Positions 18,001 to 26,401 of a DNA stretch of 63,231 nucleotides are shown here, one piece after another. The position numbers and the translations under genes are program-made. The notes under the pieces were generated by a model. That model was not told the DNA's origin, made no database searches, and saw only the letters and a program-made list of their open reading frames with translations. The stretch is from Flavobacteriaceae bacterium (GTDB lineage: Bacteria; Bacteroidota; Bacteroidia; Flavobacteriales; Flavobacteriaceae), in NCBI GenBank assembly GCA_021647885.1, contig JAKITV010000009.1, positions 1 to 63,231 on the forward strand, given 5' to 3'. Within the stretch, counting starts at the first letter, position 1. Each line of letters starts with the position of its first letter.

Positions 18001-18107
18001 TTAACAATCAGCTTTCTGCTTTTAATAATTTAATTGATAACCAGATTAAAGCATTTAATGCTGCATTTAATGCTAAAAATTTGAACTATTTATTTATTGA
18101 AGATTAA
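15015..18107 (+). CDS. Secreted beta-propeller protein with Asp-box (BNR/sortilin-like) repeats
   Basis: A 1030-residue protein with an N-terminal signal peptide ending near INAQ (residue 23). Repeated Asp-boxes (SxDxGxTW) are seen: SVDAGKTW, SIDGGKSW, STDSGETW, SDDGGETW, STDGGKSF, TYDGGKTW and others, typical of VPS10/sialidase-like propellers. The last 150 residues form a probable coiled coil (KSIKKIRKINKQLSAFE onward). There is no T9SS sorting domain, so it should be periplasmic. Proteins of this family are often labelled glycosyl hydrolase, but no sialidase catalytic set is apparent. Its stop overlaps the hemJ start (TAATG), so it is cotranscribed with hemJ. Confidence 0.8.
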   Translation: MRFSTLIAAVFLLLFSNNQINAQTFNEELYDALEYRLIGPFRGGRSAAVAGVSNQPNLYYFGATGGGIWKTTNGGREWENISDGYFGGSIGAITVSKSDPNVIYVGGGEKTVRGNVSSGYGIWKSVDAGKTWIESGLKNSRHVPRIAVHPTNSDIVYAGVLGNIYKPTKDRGVYKSIDGGKSWRKTLFANDHAGVVDLIIDPTNPRILYASTWRIQRTPYSLSSGGEGSALWKSTDSGETWKKISVNKGFPKDTLGIIGVAVSSVNNQRVWAIVENKEKGGLYRSDDGGETWTQVNSERKLRQRAWYYTRVYADTKDVDVVYVLNVQYHKSTDGGKSFKTFRTPHGDHHDLWIAPENPDRIIVGDDGGAQVTYDGGKTWSTYHNQPTSQFYRVTTDNHFPYRIYVAQQDNSTIRIPHRTNGRSIGKDDWESTAGGESAHIAVDPKNDDIIYGGSYGGFLTRVNHKTGTVRAINVWPDNPMGHGAEGMKYRFQWNFPIIFSKHNPNKLYTFSNQVHVTENEGQSWKIISPDLTRNDPEKLKSSGGPITQDNTSVEYYCTIFAAQESALQEGLLWVGSDDGLVHVTKDGGNSWENVTPKGMPEWMMINSIEPSVFNAGTCYIAGTKYKTGDFAPYLYKTTDYGKTWAKITNGINSEHFTRVLREDPKQKGLLYAGTETGMYISFNDGQNWKPFQLNLPIVPITDLTIKEDNLIVATQGRSVWIIDDLTVIHQLYNNNKNTNILYQPKDTYRMRGGSRKGSKTEGTNHANGVITYFYLKDYDEKDEASLTYFDTKGDTIKTFSTKNKKKDKLEVKKGANQFVWNMTYDGAERLEGMILWWASLSGPRAIPGDYKVSLNVNGESILQPFIILADPRSESSLSEMKTQFDFIKDVNQTMDNAHKSIKKIRKINKQLSAFESQYADNENVKELVEKAKELKEQFSEIEKALYQTKNRSGQDPLNFPIRLTNKLGHLNSLVSMGDFPPTEQDIAVKDELSKEINNQLSAFNNLIDNQIKAFNAAFNAKNLNYLFIED

Positions 18108-18655
18108 TGGAGTACTACCAATACATAAAAGCCCTTCACCTTATTTTTGTTATCACATGGTTTGCCGGTTTATTTTATATACCAAGATTATTCGTGTATC
18201 ACATTGAAGCAAACAGTAAACCTTCTCCTGAAAAGGAAATTTTAACAGAACAGTTAAAGTTAATGACCAAGCGGCTATGGTTTATTATTACTTGGCCATC
18301 TGCAATACTTACCACAATATTTGCAGCCTGGTTATTAATTTTAATGCCAAACTTATTAAAGGAAGACTGGATGCTAATAAAACTTGCATTTGTGGTTTTA
18401 CTTATTTTGTATCAATTTAAAACACACCAAATTTTTAATCAATTACAAAGAGATGAAGTAAGATATACTTCAAATTTTATGCGTATTTGGAATGAAGGCT
18501 CGACTATTGTCTTGTTTTCGGTAGTGTTTTTGGCAATCTTGAAAAATGGCATCGACTGGATTTTTGGTCTTGTAGGATTATTTGTTTTAGCTTTATTGTT
18601 AGTATTGGGTATAAAGCTGTATAAAAGAATAAGAGAAAAGAATCCCAAAGCCTAA
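18107..18655 (+). CDS. hemJ: Protoporphyrinogen oxidase HemJ
   Basis: A 182-residue integral membrane protein of the HemJ (UPF0093, PF03653) family, which oxidises protoporphyrinogen IX to protoporphyrin IX. The start YQYIKALHLIFVITWFAGLFYIPRLFVYH matches the family, with the conserved His10 and His27, and the later FMRIWNEGSTIVLFSVVF segment matches its conserved C-terminal part. Four to five transmembrane segments are evident. It overlaps the upstream propeller gene by one base and lies three genes after the AraC regulator, completing the local haem set. A hairpin with a T-run follows the stop. Confidence 0.88.
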   Translation: MEYYQYIKALHLIFVITWFAGLFYIPRLFVYHIEANSKPSPEKEILTEQLKLMTKRLWFIITWPSAILTTIFAAWLLILMPNLLKEDWMLIKLAFVVLLILYQFKTHQIFNQLQRDEVRYTSNFMRIWNEGSTIVLFSVVFLAILKNGIDWIFGLVGLFVLALLLVLGIKLYKRIREKNPKA

Positions 18656-18673
18656 ATGCAAAAAACCAATACT

Positions 18674-18716
18674 CAAATTCCAATAATAATGGTTTGGAAT
18701 TTGGAATTTATTTTTT
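18674..18716 (+). terminator. Terminator after hemJ
   Basis: Stem AAATTCCAA (18674-18682) / TTGGAATTT (18693-18701) followed by TATTTTTTT. It closes the plus-strand haem transcript. Confidence 0.6.
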
Positions 18717-18778
18717 TGGAATTTTCCCAAAGGATATTTGGTGTGATTATTGTTATATTTATGGAGTAAATTTTATTA

Positions 18779-20230
18779 ATGGCTTCTAAAAGACTTTCTT
18801 TACGATCTCGTATTTTTCTTTACATGATATTATTGGTAGTGGTAGCTTCAATTTTAATTGCTGCAGTTACTATTTATCAATATAGCGAACAATCCAAAGA
18901 TTATCATAAGCAAAGATTAGAAAGAAAAGAAAAGCAATTATTGTCCAGTATTAATTATGTGTTAAGGCATACCACTTATCCCATTACAACCGAGAATTTA
19001 GGATTGATTTTCAAGGATGAAATTTACGAAATCGCTAATAATTTAAGTGTTGGATTTAATTTATACGATTTGGGAGGAACGCTTATTAAAAGTTCTAAAC
19101 CAAGCTTTGAGAATAATTCAATTCCTAATTGCCTTTCTCCTGAAGTTTTAAACAATTTAAATCAAAGTATTAGCAAACATTTTGTTGAGAAAAACGAACA
19201 ATTAGGAGGAGATTATCGTTCGTCATATACTATTTTTAACGATTCTAAAGCAAAACCCTTAGGCATATTAAATGTTCCTTATTTTGAAGACGATTCGTTT
19301 AGTAATGCCGAACTTAAAGAGTTTTTAGTACGTTTAGGATATGCCTATTTTGTAATGCTTTTAGTGGCTGTTGCTTTTGCTTATTTTGTTTCTAGATTTA
19401 TCACAAGGTCACTTAAAACCATAAGTGATAAAATGAAGGAAACACGACTCGAAAAGCACAATAAAAAAATCGAACTTAAAGGAGCTAGTCAAGAAGTTTC
19501 GGTATTAGTAGAGTCTTATAATAATATGATAGATGAACTTGAAGAAAGCGCTGTGCAATTAGCACAAAGTGAAAGAGAACAAGCTTGGAGGGAAATGGCA
19601 AAACAAGTAGCTCACGAAATAAAAAATCCGTTAACACCAATGCGATTAAGTGTGCAGAGTTTTCAACGTAAATTCGATCCAAAAGATCCTAATGTACATC
19701 AAAAAGTTGAAGAATATAGTAAGACATTAATACAGCAAATAGATACAATGAGCTCTATTGCTTCGGCATTCTCAAACTTTGCTAAAATGCCAGCTCAAAA
19801 AAATGAAATGCTTAACATTGTAGAAGTAGTTAATTTAGCACTTGATATTTTTACAGAAGATTATATTAGTTTTACTTCAAACAAAAAAAAGATTATTGCC
19901 AAATTTGACAGAACACAGCTTATTCGTGTGGTTACTAATTTGGTAAAAAATGCAATACAATCCATTCCGACTACGCAAAAACCAAAAATTGAAGTGAATG
20001 TAAATTCGCAAGATGAAAATGTAATTATTACAGTTGCAGATAACGGAAATGGTATTTCTGAAGATAATAGCCATAAAGTATTCGAACCAAAATTTACAAC
20101 TAAAACCAGTGGAATGGGACTTGGCTTACCAATGATTAAAAAAATTATTGAAACCTATAACGGAAGTATTACTTTTACATCTCAAGAAGGAAAAGGCACA
20201 ACGTTTACAGTAACTTTCCCTAAAGAATAA
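18779..20230 (+). CDS. NtrY-like sensor histidine kinase
   Basis: A 483-residue membrane kinase. It has TM1 at about residues 12-30, a periplasmic loop, TM2 at about 183-205, then HAMP and HisKA with phospho-acceptor His279 in VAHEIKNPLTPMRLSVQ, followed by the HATPase boxes NLVKNAIQS (N), DNGNGIS (G1) and GMGLGLPM (G2). The WREMAKQVAHEIKNPLTPMRL stretch resembles NtrY kinases. No response regulator gene is adjacent, so the partner is elsewhere. The signal sensed is unknown. Confidence 0.88.
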   Translation: MASKRLSLRSRIFLYMILLVVVASILIAAVTIYQYSEQSKDYHKQRLERKEKQLLSSINYVLRHTTYPITTENLGLIFKDEIYEIANNLSVGFNLYDLGGTLIKSSKPSFENNSIPNCLSPEVLNNLNQSISKHFVEKNEQLGGDYRSSYTIFNDSKAKPLGILNVPYFEDDSFSNAELKEFLVRLGYAYFVMLLVAVAFAYFVSRFITRSLKTISDKMKETRLEKHNKKIELKGASQEVSVLVESYNNMIDELEESAVQLAQSEREQAWREMAKQVAHEIKNPLTPMRLSVQSFQRKFDPKDPNVHQKVEEYSKTLIQQIDTMSSIASAFSNFAKMPAQKNEMLNIVEVVNLALDIFTEDYISFTSNKKKIIAKFDRTQLIRVVTNLVKNAIQSIPTTQKPKIEVNVNSQDENVIITVADNGNGISEDNSHKVFEPKFTTKTSGMGLGLPMIKKIIETYNGSITFTSQEGKGTTFTVTFPKE

Positions 20231-20234
20231 TCCA

Positions 20235-20272
20235 GTTCCTGTGAATCCCGATAGTTATCGGGCAGGAATCTT
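20235..20272. repeat. Nested palindrome, family C
   Basis: TTCCTG ... CAGGAA arms enclose CCCGATA-GTT-ATCGGG. Related GCAGGAAT-type hairpins occur at 29048-29067 and 58650-58669. Confidence 0.55.
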
Positions 20273-20286
20273 TTCAAAATAGAAAC

Positions 20287-21069
20287 ATGAATTACAACAA
20301 CATTCTCACAAAAACAGAAGATGGAATTACATTAATTACCATTAACAGACCCAAAAAATTGAATGCTTTAAATCTTGAAACCATTCAAGAATTGCATGAG
20401 GCATTTAAAACTGCTAATAAAGATAAAAACACCAAAGTTATTATTGTTACAGGAAGTGGTGAAAAGGCTTTTGTTGCAGGAGCAGATATAAGCGAATTTG
20501 CCGATTTTGATATTGAAGAAGGGCGAGAATTAGCTGCCGAAGGGCAGAAATTATTGTTCAATTTTGTAGAAAACCTATCAACTCCAGTCATAGCTGCTGT
20601 AAATGGATTTGCTCTAGGAGGAGGACTGGAATTAGCCATGGCAGCACATTTTAGAGTTGCCAGCGATAATGCAAAAATGGGTTTGCCCGAAGTCTCACTT
20701 GGTGTCATTCCAGGTTATGGAGGTACGCAACGTTTACCACAATTGGTTGGCAAAGGAAGAGCAATGGAAATGATAATGACAGCAGGAATGATAGATGCTA
20801 ATCAAGCCCTAAATTATGGGTTGGTAAATCATGTAACCACTCCAGAAGACTTATTACCTTTTTGCAAAAAAATTGCTGGAAAGATTATGCGAAATTCTTC
20901 AGTAGCAATTGGCTCAGCTATTAAAGCAATTAATGCCAACTATAAAGATGGTGTAAATGGATTTGATGTTGAAATTTCAGAATTTGGTAATTGTTTTGGT
21001 ACGGAAGATTTTAAAGAAGGCACTACTGCGTTTTTAGAAAAGCGAAAAGCTGATTTTTCTGGAAAATAA
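20287..21069 (+). CDS. Enoyl-CoA hydratase/isomerase (crotonase) family enzyme
   Basis: A 260-residue crotonase. The CoA-binding loop KAFVAGADISEF, the oxyanion-hole segment ALGGGLELAMAAHFRVA and the LPEVSLGVIPGYGGTQRLP motif are present, and both catalytic Glu residues of hydratases (in GGLELA and LPEVSLG) are retained, so hydration of short-chain enoyl-CoA is likely. The exact acyl substrate cannot be read from the sequence. The ATG follows the family C palindrome by about 14 bp; it is a single-gene unit. Confidence 0.9.
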   Translation: MNYNNILTKTEDGITLITINRPKKLNALNLETIQELHEAFKTANKDKNTKVIIVTGSGEKAFVAGADISEFADFDIEEGRELAAEGQKLLFNFVENLSTPVIAAVNGFALGGGLELAMAAHFRVASDNAKMGLPEVSLGVIPGYGGTQRLPQLVGKGRAMEMIMTAGMIDANQALNYGLVNHVTTPEDLLPFCKKIAGKIMRNSSVAIGSAIKAINANYKDGVNGFDVEISEFGNCFGTEDFKEGTTAFLEKRKADFSGK

Positions 21070-21104
21070 TAGATATAAATATTTTTGTCTTATTATATGA
21101 CGTT

Positions 21105-21572
21105 TTAGATAAGTTTCTCAAATACTATTTTAGTTTGTCCCTTTGTGTTTGTATAGATATTTATGATGTCAAAACCATTCTTCAAATTCAATATCATCAT
21201 TGGTTTGTATTGATTCATAGATTTGGTTCTCAATCTGGTAAAGCCTTTGGTTTTTGCATATTCTTCTTGATTTATAGCTAAATTTATGGCGACACCTTGC
21301 CTTCTAAATTCAGCGTGAACACCACCAATCCAACTGTAAAATGTATCTTCTCTATAGGGATAACCAATTTTAAGACCAATCAATTTATTATCATGATAGG
21401 CTAAAACAGAAAATAATTTAGCATGTTTTTCAACACGTTTTTTGAAGAATTTTAAATCGGCATCTTCAAATATTTCAGAATATAGATTTACTATATCTTG
21501 ATATATTTCAGTATCAGGAATACCTTCAATAGTTTTATATAAAATACTATTTTTCACCATCCCATTCAGCAT
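21105..21572 (-). CDS. GNAT-family N-acetyltransferase
   Basis: A 155-residue GCN5-related acetyltransferase. The acetyl-CoA loop appears as GVHAEFRRQGVAINL, followed by a helix (INQEEYAKTKGF) and the strand RLRTKSMN. The acceptor substrate is unknown. Its start lies 26 bp inside the HD-domain gene, so it is the last gene of a tightly overlapping three-gene operon (acyltransferase, HD hydrolase, GNAT). Confidence 0.8.
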   Translation of the reverse strand: MLNGMVKNSILYKTIEGIPDTEIYQDIVNLYSEIFEDADLKFFKKRVEKHAKLFSVLAYHDNKLIGLKIGYPYREDTFYSWIGGVHAEFRRQGVAINLAINQEEYAKTKGFTRLRTKSMNQYKPMMILNLKNGFDIINIYTNTKGQTKIVFEKLI

Positions 21573-22203
21573 AAAACTGTTCTAAATATAACTCCATAAA
21601 CTGATGTCTATTTGCTGCAATTTGCTTTCCTGTTTTGGTATTCATTTTACCTTTTAAAAGCAGTAGCTTTTCATAAAAATGATTTATAGTTGGCGAGTCG
21701 GAATTCTTATATTCTTCTTTGGTCATTTTGAGATTTGGCTTAATTTCTGGATCGAAGAGCTTTCTGTCTTTAAATCCACCATAATTAAAACAACGCGCAA
21801 TGCCAATAGCTCCAATAGCGTCTAGTCTATCTGCATCTTGGATTACTTCTAATTCAAGTGAGTTGAAATTCTTTTTCCCATCTAAAGACTTATTAAAAGA
21901 AATGTTCTCAATTATTTTGATTACATGCTCAATAACAACACTATCTACATCGTGTTTAAACAAAAACTCACGAGCTACTTTTGGTCCAATGCTTTCATCA
22001 CCATCGTGAAATTTACTATCTGCAATATCATGAAGCAATGAACCAAGCGCTACAATAAATCCATCAGCATTTTCATTTTCAGAGATTAATTTTGCATTAT
22101 TAAACACCCTTAAAATATGAAACCAATCGTGTCCACCTTCAGCATTAGTTAATTCTTTTTGAACAAATATTTTTGTCGCTTCTATAATTTCTAAATCAGT
22201 CAT
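21547..22203 (-). CDS. HD-domain metal-dependent phosphohydrolase
   Basis: A 218-residue HD-superfamily protein with the metal ligands His25 (GGHDWFHILRV), His58-Asp59 (LLHDIAD) and a downstream Asp in QDADRLDAIGAIGIAR. It resembles YedJ-like stand-alone HD hydrolases acting on nucleotides or phosphorylated metabolites; the true substrate is not known. It overlaps the upstream plsC-like gene by four bases (ATGA) and the downstream GNAT gene by 26. Confidence 0.87.
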   Translation of the reverse strand: MTDLEIIEATKIFVQKELTNAEGGHDWFHILRVFNNAKLISENENADGFIVALGSLLHDIADSKFHDGDESIGPKVAREFLFKHDVDSVVIEHVIKIIENISFNKSLDGKKNFNSLELEVIQDADRLDAIGAIGIARCFNYGGFKDRKLFDPEIKPNLKMTKEEYKNSDSPTINHFYEKLLLLKGKMNTKTGKQIAANRHQFMELYLEQFYAEWDGEK

Positions 22204-22934
22204 AATATAATAGCTTGAGTTATCTGTCTTTCAATAGTTTTTATTAAGGTATTGGCATCATGTTCGTTTACTTTTAATGGTTGATGTACCGTAAAAATTA
22301 TATGAGCACCTAATCCCATTGGGAATTTCCCATAGCGCAAAGTTTTCCATGAATTGTTAATGGTAATTGGCACAACAATTGCCGAAGGAATATTTTCAAA
22401 CAAAGTGAGTAACCCTTTAGTTTGAAACCTCTTTGGAATTCCATTTCGGCTACGTGTACCTTCAGGAAAAATAACAGCAGCACGATTATTGTTTTCTATA
22501 TAATGGGCAAATTTTTTAATTGCAGCAACCGATTCAACAGGTTTTTTTCTGTCTATTAATACAGAACCTCCATGACGCAAGTTATAAGACACGCTCGGAA
22601 CCCCTTTTCCCAATTCTATTTTACTAACAAACTTAGGATGATACTTTCGCATATGCCAAATTATTGGAGGAATATCCAGCAAACTTTGATGATTCGAAAC
22701 AATAATTATGGGTTGATTGGTAGGAATAGTATAAGGATTATTAAATGTAAACCGTGTGCCTAATATGTTAGAGCAACGCAATAAAAAGAGATTCAATATA
22801 GATACACTTTTTTTATGAGCATTATAGCCAAATACGTTCAAACAAATCCATTGTATTGGATGAAATACAAGTAAAGCTAATCCAAAAAAAACAAAGTAAA
22901 TAACAGTTATTGGATAGGAAAAAAGTTTTGTCAT
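22200..22934 (-). CDS. plsC: 1-acyl-sn-glycerol-3-phosphate acyltransferase
   Basis: Makes phosphatidic acid by acylating lysophosphatidic acid. The 244-residue protein has an N-terminal membrane segment (about residues 6-30), the acyltransferase motif NHQSLLD (His82, Asp87) and FPEGTRSR (155-162), both catalytic blocks of the PlsC family. It heads a three-gene operon on the minus strand with an HD hydrolase and a GNAT protein. The PlsC family also includes acyltransferases for other lipids. Confidence 0.9.
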   Translation of the reverse strand: MTKLFSYPITVIYFVFFGLALLVFHPIQWICLNVFGYNAHKKSVSILNLFLLRCSNILGTRFTFNNPYTIPTNQPIIIVSNHQSLLDIPPIIWHMRKYHPKFVSKIELGKGVPSVSYNLRHGGSVLIDRKKPVESVAAIKKFAHYIENNNRAAVIFPEGTRSRNGIPKRFQTKGLLTLFENIPSAIVVPITINNSWKTLRYGKFPMGLGAHIIFTVHQPLKVNEHDANTLIKTIERQITQAIIL

Positions 22935-22976
22935 AGTCCAAAAATAAATAATTAAATGTGCATTACATACAAAAAA

Positions 22977-22997
22977 ACCACGTTAAAAACGTGGTTA
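22977..22997 (-). terminator. Terminator after the bacilliredoxin gene
   Basis: Hairpin AACCACGTT / AACGTGGTT with an A-run on its left, which is a T-run for minus-strand transcripts. It separates the bacilliredoxin from the plsC operon; a degenerate extragenic repeat fills 22998-23080. Confidence 0.65.
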
Positions 22998-23086
22998 AAT
23001 ATTTTATGCTGTCATTGCGAACAAAGAGAAGCAATCTGTTTCATTTGAAAAGATTGCCATGTCGCATAGCTCTAGGTAATGATATG

Positions 23087-23497
23087 TTAACAATGCTCAT
23101 TATAAGCATCCATCAAGTTTTCTGCAATTAATTCTGCTGGACGACCTTCAATGTGATGACGCTCTAACATATGCACTAATTCTCCATCTTTAAATAATGC
23201 AATACAAGGTGAACTTGGAGGAAACGGAATCATGTATTCTCTTGCTTTTTCTGTAGCTTCTCTGTCAACACCTGCAAAAACAGTTGTTAAATGGTTTGGA
23301 CGCTTAGCGTTTTGCAAACTTAATCGCGCTCCTGGTCTTGCATTTGCTGCTGCACAACCACAAACAGAATTTACAACGATTAAAGTTGTTCCTTCTTTTG
23401 CAATAGCAAAATCTACAGCTTCTGATGTTTGTAACTCTTCAAAACCAACATTGGTTAAATCTTCTCGCATTGGTTTTACTAGTTCTTCTGGATACAT
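23087..23497 (-). CDS. BrxA/BrxB-type bacilliredoxin
   Basis: Small thioredoxin-fold protein of the YphP/YqiW family, with the CGC active site in VVNSVCGCAAANARPGARLSL. Family members remove bacillithiol from protein thiols. I start it at MYPEELVKPMR (23497), 136 residues, since this matches the family N-terminus; a longer frame to 23554 adds 19 residues without family support. It has FKDGELVHMLERHHIEGRP near the end. It is monocistronic, with a hairpin terminator downstream. Confidence 0.9.
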   Translation of the reverse strand: MYPEELVKPMREDLTNVGFEELQTSEAVDFAIAKEGTTLIVVNSVCGCAAANARPGARLSLQNAKRPNHLTTVFAGVDREATEKAREYMIPFPPSSPCIALFKDGELVHMLERHHIEGRPAELIAENLMDAYNEHC

Positions 23498-23702
23498 ATT
23501 TCGATTTTTTATTTTTAATAATTTAGATGACAAAGATAGGTAAATGTGTAACATATTTACACAACTATCAACTAACTAATACTATTTTTATTCTAACTTA
23601 ATTTCTAAATTGATAAATCGGAGTAAGCCTGCTTAACATTTTTCTTCTTTTAATGAGGATTATTTTATGTAGGTTTGCGCATAATAAAAATCTATAGTTT
23701 AT

Positions 23703-24443
23703 ATGAGTTTTTCAAAGTGGATAGGAGCGTCGATAGGTTGGTCGTTTGGAGGGCCAATTGGCGCAATAATTGGATTGGCATTAGGAAGTGTTGTTGATGG
23801 TTTCTCAAAGACAAGTACAGGTAAATATACGCAGCAAACTTATAGAGGAAGAACCCAAACGCAATCTGGCGATTTTGAAGTAAGTTTGCTCATTTTAGCA
23901 TCTATTGTTATAAAAGCCGATGGCAAACAAGACCAACGAGAATTAGATTTTGTACGTCAACAATTCGTTGGTATGTATGGTAAAGAGCGTGCAAACCATG
24001 CATTTAAATTGTTTAAAAGCATTATTAAACAAAACAATATTTCTACACGACAAGTGTGTTTGCAAATTAAGCAAATGATGAGACATCCTTCTCGGTTGCA
24101 ACTCCTTCACTTTTTGTTTGGTATTGCCAAAGCAGATGGATTTGTAACTGATAATGAGATAAGACAAATTAATACCATTGCAGGTTATTTAGGCATAAGT
24201 TCTCGAGATTTTGAAAGTATCAAAGCTATGTTTTATAGTAGTCAAGATAATGCTTACAAGATATTAGAAATAGATAAATCAGCTACTGTTAGTGAGATTA
24301 AAAAAGCCTACCGAACAATGGCAAAAAAATACCATCCAGATAAAGTGATGCATTTAGGAAAAGAACACCAAAAAGGAGCCGAAGAAAAATTCAGGCAAGT
24401 GCAAGGTGCTTACGAGCAATTGCAGAAAGAGAGAGGGTTTTAA
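23703..24443 (+). CDS. TerB-like plus J-domain (DjlA-like) protein
   Basis: A 246-residue protein with a glycine-rich N-terminal segment (IGASIGWSFGGPIGAIIGLALGSVVDG, about 6-32) that may insert into or touch the membrane, a TerB-like alpha-helical domain (about 55-175), and a C-terminal DnaJ domain (AYKILEIDKSATVSEIKKAYRTMAKKYHPDKV) with an intact HPD motif, so it should stimulate a DnaK ATPase. This matches DjlA co-chaperone architecture. It is followed 30 bp later by the restriction endonuclease, though no functional tie is evident. Confidence 0.87.
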   Translation: MSFSKWIGASIGWSFGGPIGAIIGLALGSVVDGFSKTSTGKYTQQTYRGRTQTQSGDFEVSLLILASIVIKADGKQDQRELDFVRQQFVGMYGKERANHAFKLFKSIIKQNNISTRQVCLQIKQMMRHPSRLQLLHFLFGIAKADGFVTDNEIRQINTIAGYLGISSRDFESIKAMFYSSQDNAYKILEIDKSATVSEIKKAYRTMAKKYHPDKVMHLGKEHQKGAEEKFRQVQGAYEQLQKERGF

Positions 24444-24473
24444 GTTGTACTTTGAAATTGTTATATTTGATTT

Positions 24474-25184
24474 ATGGATGAAACACAATTACTTAATATT
24501 GTAAAGAGCTATTTCAAAGAGAAGATTTTTGAAAACCATAAAAAGAATGTTCTTGAAAATCACTCCAAACTCAAATCATATAAAATAAACCCAATTCTTG
24601 TTAAGTATTTATCAAAAATTCTTGAAGACGATTTTACACCTTTAGGAATAGCAAAGGCATTATATTATCCAAGAGTTTTAGGAACATCAATAAATACATC
24701 ATTTGGAACACGAATACAGAATATGTTTGTTGAATTAGGATTGGCTAATGGCTCACTCATTAAAGGAATGGATATTGAGTTTATTGATAAAATCGATAAT
24801 CGAAAAAAATGGTGTCAATTAAAATCCGGACCAAATACTATTAATTCAGAAGATGTTAATCCGTTATTAAAAAAGTTTTCTACTGTTGCAAATCTTGCTA
24901 GAACAAACTCAATTAATTTGAATAATAGTGACTTAATATTAGGAGTTCTTTATGGAGAAGAATCACAATTAAGTCAGCATTATAAAAGGATAGACGAGAA
25001 GCATCCTGTAATTATTGGTAAAGAATTTTGGCATCGCTTAACAGGATATCCAAACTTCTATCAAAAATTAGTAAGGGAATTAGATATTTTGATATTGAGT
25101 TTAGGAAACGAAGATTTTTTTAAACGAGGTTACATGGCATTAGCTAAAGAAATCGAAAGTTCTTCTTCTTTTGATTTTTCATAA
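24474..25184 (+). CDS. Type II restriction endonuclease, PD-(D/E)xK-like
   Basis: A 236-residue protein facing a cytosine-5 methyltransferase. The catalytic region appears to be MDIEFID (Asp) followed by WCQLKSGPNTINSEDV, with Gln in place of the usual Glu/Asp before xK. The FGTRIQNMFVELG segment upstream is typical of the helix before the core. Recognition sequence cannot be derived from the sequence; the size and convergent pairing recall small GGNCC-type systems, but I do not claim that. Its 3' end overlaps the methyltransferase gene by 55 bp on the opposite strand. Confidence 0.75.
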   Translation: MDETQLLNIVKSYFKEKIFENHKKNVLENHSKLKSYKINPILVKYLSKILEDDFTPLGIAKALYYPRVLGTSINTSFGTRIQNMFVELGLANGSLIKGMDIEFIDKIDNRKKWCQLKSGPNTINSEDVNPLLKKFSTVANLARTNSINLNNSDLILGVLYGEESQLSQHYKRIDEKHPVIIGKEFWHRLTGYPNFYQKLVRELDILILSLGNEDFFKRGYMALAKEIESSSSFDFS

Positions 25185-26401
25185 TAGTTATTTAAAAATT
25201 TCACCAAAGAATAACCAATCTCTTTTGCCAAATTAACAGGTACAGCATTCCCAATTTGTTTGTATTGTTGTGAGATTGATCCATCAAACTTCCATTCATC
25301 AGGGAATGTCTGAATTCTTGCATATTCTCTAACTGTAAATGGTCTTGTTTCCTCTGGATGACATCTTTCTGTTTGCTTTTGTGCAGGGCTACAAGTTAAT
25401 GTTAAACAGGGTTCATCCCAACCAATCCTTCTTGCCATTCCAGTTTTCCCACCTCCTAAATAGAAACTTTTTTGCATGTATTCTTTTTGAGTTTTTAGAG
25501 GCAAATCTCTCCAATATCCTTTTGGAGGGATTAAATCAAGTACTTCTTTTTTATATTCAGGATATGTTGATCCTTTAGATTTTGGGACATCCGAACTAAA
25601 AAGTGTTCCTTTTTTAAGAGCATCACTTAAATTATAAATAGTGTCATAAGGTAATGGATAATGATATTTTAATTCAATGTCTTTGCGTACTCCAATTAAA
25701 ATTAAACGTTCTCTTTTTTGAGGTACGTTATAATGAATGGCTTTAAGGATTTCAACAGGAGAAACTACATTATAACCTATTTCATTTAAAACAGAAATCA
25801 TGCCTTCAAGTGTTTTTCCTTTTTCGTGGCTCAATAAACCTTTCACATTTTCGCCAACACAAATTTTTGGCTTCACTTCATTTACAACTCTTGCAAACTC
25901 ATAAAACAAAGTACCTCTTGTATCATTAAGCCCTAACTTTTTTCCTGCATAACTGAATGCTTGACATGGGAATCCTCCTGTTACAATATCTACTTTGCTT
26001 TCATATTTGGAGAAATTATAGTTTTTGATATCACCTTCAAGAACTTCCCATTTAGGTCTATTCTGTCGCAATGTTTCACAGGCCCATTTATCAATTTCGT
26101 TTAGGGCAACACATTTTAATCCTGACTGTTCAAGCCCTAAAGCTAATCCACCAGCTCCAGCAAAAAGTTCTAAAACACTATATTGTTTATCGGGTTTCAC
26201 AAAGTTGCCTTTTGATTTTTGCCCATTAATAAATTCATTAAATCTTGGAAAAAGTTCTAATTGCTCCTTTTTGTATATTCTATAAGCACTAATAGGCTCA
26301 CGAGTAGCAGGTAGCTTACCTGTATTGTCCCATCGCCTTAAAGTTTCAGTGCTTTTGCCTAAAATTTCTGAAACCTCTGAAATTGAATAATAATATTTCA
26401 T
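25130..26401 (-). CDS. DNA cytosine-5 methyltransferase with N-terminal MerR-like HTH
   Basis: Modification enzyme of the adjacent restriction system. The N-terminal 45 residues (YYSISEVSEILGKSTETLRRWDNTGKL) are a MerR/excisionase-like helix-turn-helix; the methyltransferase follows, with motif I VLELFAGAGGLALGLE, motif IV GGFPCQAF (Cys152 counted from the longer start), motif VI ENVKGLL, motif VIII QKRERLILIG and motifs IX-X (RPFTVREYARIQTFP, QIGNAVP). I start at 26401; an ATG at 26419 would leave only about 6 bases of leader after the promoter box at 26432. The HTH probably represses its own promoter. Confidence 0.9.
   Translation of the reverse strand: MKYYYSISEVSEILGKSTETLRRWDNTGKLPATREPISAYRIYKKEQLELFPRFNEFINGQKSKGNFVKPDKQYSVLELFAGAGGLALGLEQSGLKCVALNEIDKWACETLRQNRPKWEVLEGDIKNYNFSKYESKVDIVTGGFPCQAFSYAGKKLGLNDTRGTLFYEFARVVNEVKPKICVGENVKGLLSHEKGKTLEGMISVLNEIGYNVVSPVEILKAIHYNVPQKRERLILIGVRKDIELKYHYPLPYDTIYNLSDALKKGTLFSSDVPKSKGSTYPEYKKEVLDLIPPKGYWRDLPLKTQKEYMQKSFYLGGGKTGMARRIGWDEPCLTLTCSPAQKQTERCHPEETRPFTVREYARIQTFPDEWKFDGSISQQYKQIGNAVPVNLAKEIGYSLVKFLNNYYEKSKEEELSISLANAM

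Noticed and set aside
23498-23554. Longer start for the bacilliredoxin
   Set aside because: The 19 extra residues (MLHIYLSLSSKLLKIKNRN) have no family likeness; MYPEEL is the usual start.
24474-25184. Assigning GGNCC specificity to the endonuclease
   Set aside because: Size and gene order resemble some GGNCC systems, but no diagnostic motif was matched; specificity left open.
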